Positions 63,450 through 64,000 of a stretch of DNA of 64,000 bases are shown here, piece after piece. A program made the position numbers and the translations under genes. The DNA is from Streptomyces sp. NRRL F-2664. GTDB lineage: Bacteria > Actinomycetota > Actinomycetes > Streptomycetales > Streptomycetaceae. The notes under the pieces are model-generated. The model made no database searches, was not told the origin of the DNA, and was given only the letters and a program-made list of their open reading frames with translations. Within the stretch, counting starts at the first letter, position 1; every line of letters starts with the position of its first letter. The stretch lies in assembly GCF_000719345.1 (NCBI RefSeq), contig NZ_JOFX01000025.1:1-64000 (forward strand). The letters are read 5' to 3'.

Positions 63450-63504
63450 CGAGGGGCGTCTGGCCAACGCCCTTCCCGTCTGCGCCCGTTCAGGAAGGAC
63501 ACCC

Positions 63505-63714
63505 ATGTCCGCCGACGACCTCACCCCGCCGGAAGCGGCCCGATGGGCCGCACGCTCCGGCCTCCCCCTGGCTCCCGAACGCCACGCGGACGTGGCGGCC
63601 GCGGCCGAACACATCCACTCCGTCGTATCCGTGCTGAGAGAACTGGGCTTCGGGGACACACCGCCGTCGGCCGCGTTCCGCGCCGGAGGGGAGCAGCCCG
63701 ATGCAGCCGTATGA
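63505..63714 (+). CDS. AtzG-like small amidase partner
   Basis: A 69-residue helical protein (LTPPEAARWAARSGLPLAPE, HADVAAAAEHIHSVVSVLRE) resembling the AtzG/DUF4089 family. Such proteins pair with the amidase AtzE to make an active heterotetramer, as GatC does with GatA. AGGAAGG precedes the ATG. The gene overlaps the amidase start by 14 bases, so the two products should be made in equal amounts. The call rests on context and fold look. Confidence 0.65.
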   Translation: MSADDLTPPEAARWAARSGLPLAPERHADVAAAAEHIHSVVSVLRELGFGDTPPSAAFRAGGEQPDAAV

Positions 63715-64000
63715 CCTGACCCTGGCCGGCGCCGCCGAGGCGGTCCGCTCCCGCCGGATGTCGCCGGTCGAGCTGGTCGACTCGGTACTGGCCCGCATCG
63801 AGCAGGTGCAACCGCGCCTGGGCGCCTACGCGTCGGTGGCGGCGGACGGGGCGCGCCACTCGGCCCGGTGCGCGGCGGACGAGATCGCCGCCGACGGGCC
63901 CAGGGGCCCCCTGCACGGCGTCCCCGCGGGCCTGAAGGACCTGATCGACGTGGCCGGGACGGCCACGTCGGCGAGTTCCCGGGTGCGCGAGGGCCACCGG
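63701..64000 (+). CDS. Amidase, N-terminal part (cut by window end)
   Basis: The first 100 residues of an amidase-signature enzyme, running off the right edge. YDLTLAGAAEAVRSRRMSPV and RIEQVQPRLGAYASVAADGA form the start, and GPLHGVPAGLKDLIDVAGTA holds the catalytic-triad Lys of the Ser-cis-Ser-Lys system; the Ser residues lie beyond the window. It overlaps the AtzG-like gene, which suggests an AtzE/GatA-type hydrolase rather than a single-subunit amidase. Substrate is unknown. Confidence 0.88.
   Translation, partial: MQPYDLTLAGAAEAVRSRRMSPVELVDSVLARIEQVQPRLGAYASVAADGARHSARCAADEIAADGPRGPLHGVPAGLKDLIDVAGTATSASSRVREGHR

Overview
The window is very GC-rich actinobacterial DNA and is best explained as a stretch of a Streptomyces (or close relative) chromosome. 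Pointers are a complete conservon (sensor kinase-like protein, roadblock protein, DUF742 protein, small GTPase and a P450), an SsgA-like sporulation protein, a SigB/SigF-type sigma factor, Streptomyces-type small proteins (DUF6131, DUF6296, DUF5709), many GTG starts, and only two TTA codons that I could find by eye. No tRNA, rRNA, CRISPR array, transposase or phage module was seen. The mix of single-gene transcription units, TetR/ArsR pairs and secreted hydrolases looks like ordinary arm-type or accessory Streptomyces chromosome.

Layout. 1-7.5 kb: TetR/aldo-keto reductase pair, TetR/FAD-linked oxidase pair, RNA cyclic phosphodiesterase, a protein with three Nudix modules overlapping a fourth Nudix gene, and a DUF6131 peptide. 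7.5-16.7 kb: VOC protein, FUSC-type membrane protein, SixA-like phosphatase, DUF5709 protein, STAS antagonist, MpaB/DUF2236 protein, a PEP mutase/isocitrate lyase-fold enzyme and a PBP4-type carboxypeptidase. 16.7-29.7 kb: methyltransferase, ArsR regulator with DMT exporter and PanE-like reductase, PI-PLC-like secreted protein, EF-hand protein, class II amidotransferase, MscS channel, stress sigma factor, SsgA-like protein, small secreted and membrane proteins and a GNAT remnant. 30.2-33.8 kb: copper module (small membrane protein, P1B-type ATPase, PCu(A)C-like protein). 34-42.3 kb: MFS transporter and a block of exported proteins (lipoprotein, phospholipase A2 with YD-like repeats, subtilase with three P domains, I36-like protein, second lipoprotein). 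42.4-46.8 kb: hemerythrin protein, TetR/saccharopine dehydrogenase-like pair, UdgX-type uracil-DNA glycosylase, DUF72 protein. 47.0-53.4 kb: a methyltransferase/terpene synthase operon facing a conservon tail to tail. 54.1-64 kb: GH64 glucanase with a LacI-type operator, spore photoproduct lyase-like protein, DUF2945, MSMEG_6728-family protein, Orn/Lys/Arg decarboxylase, GAF/PP2C phosphatase, TetR, metallo-beta-lactamase-fold hydrolase, and an AtzG-like/amidase pair cut by the window end.

The most interesting area is 47.0-53.4 kb. A probable C-methyltransferase is translationally coupled to a class I terpene synthase, and the facing conservon encodes a CYP157-type P450 that lacks the ExxR motif. 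The only two TTA codons found in the window lie one in each of these two operons, which suggests both are under developmental (bldA) control. Other points of interest are the triple-Nudix protein, a PCu(A)C-like protein that has lost its copper ligands, a matched pair of ArsR-type operators, two palindromes in the lipoprotein/phospholipase intergenic region, and a UdgX that has only three obvious Fe-S cysteines.
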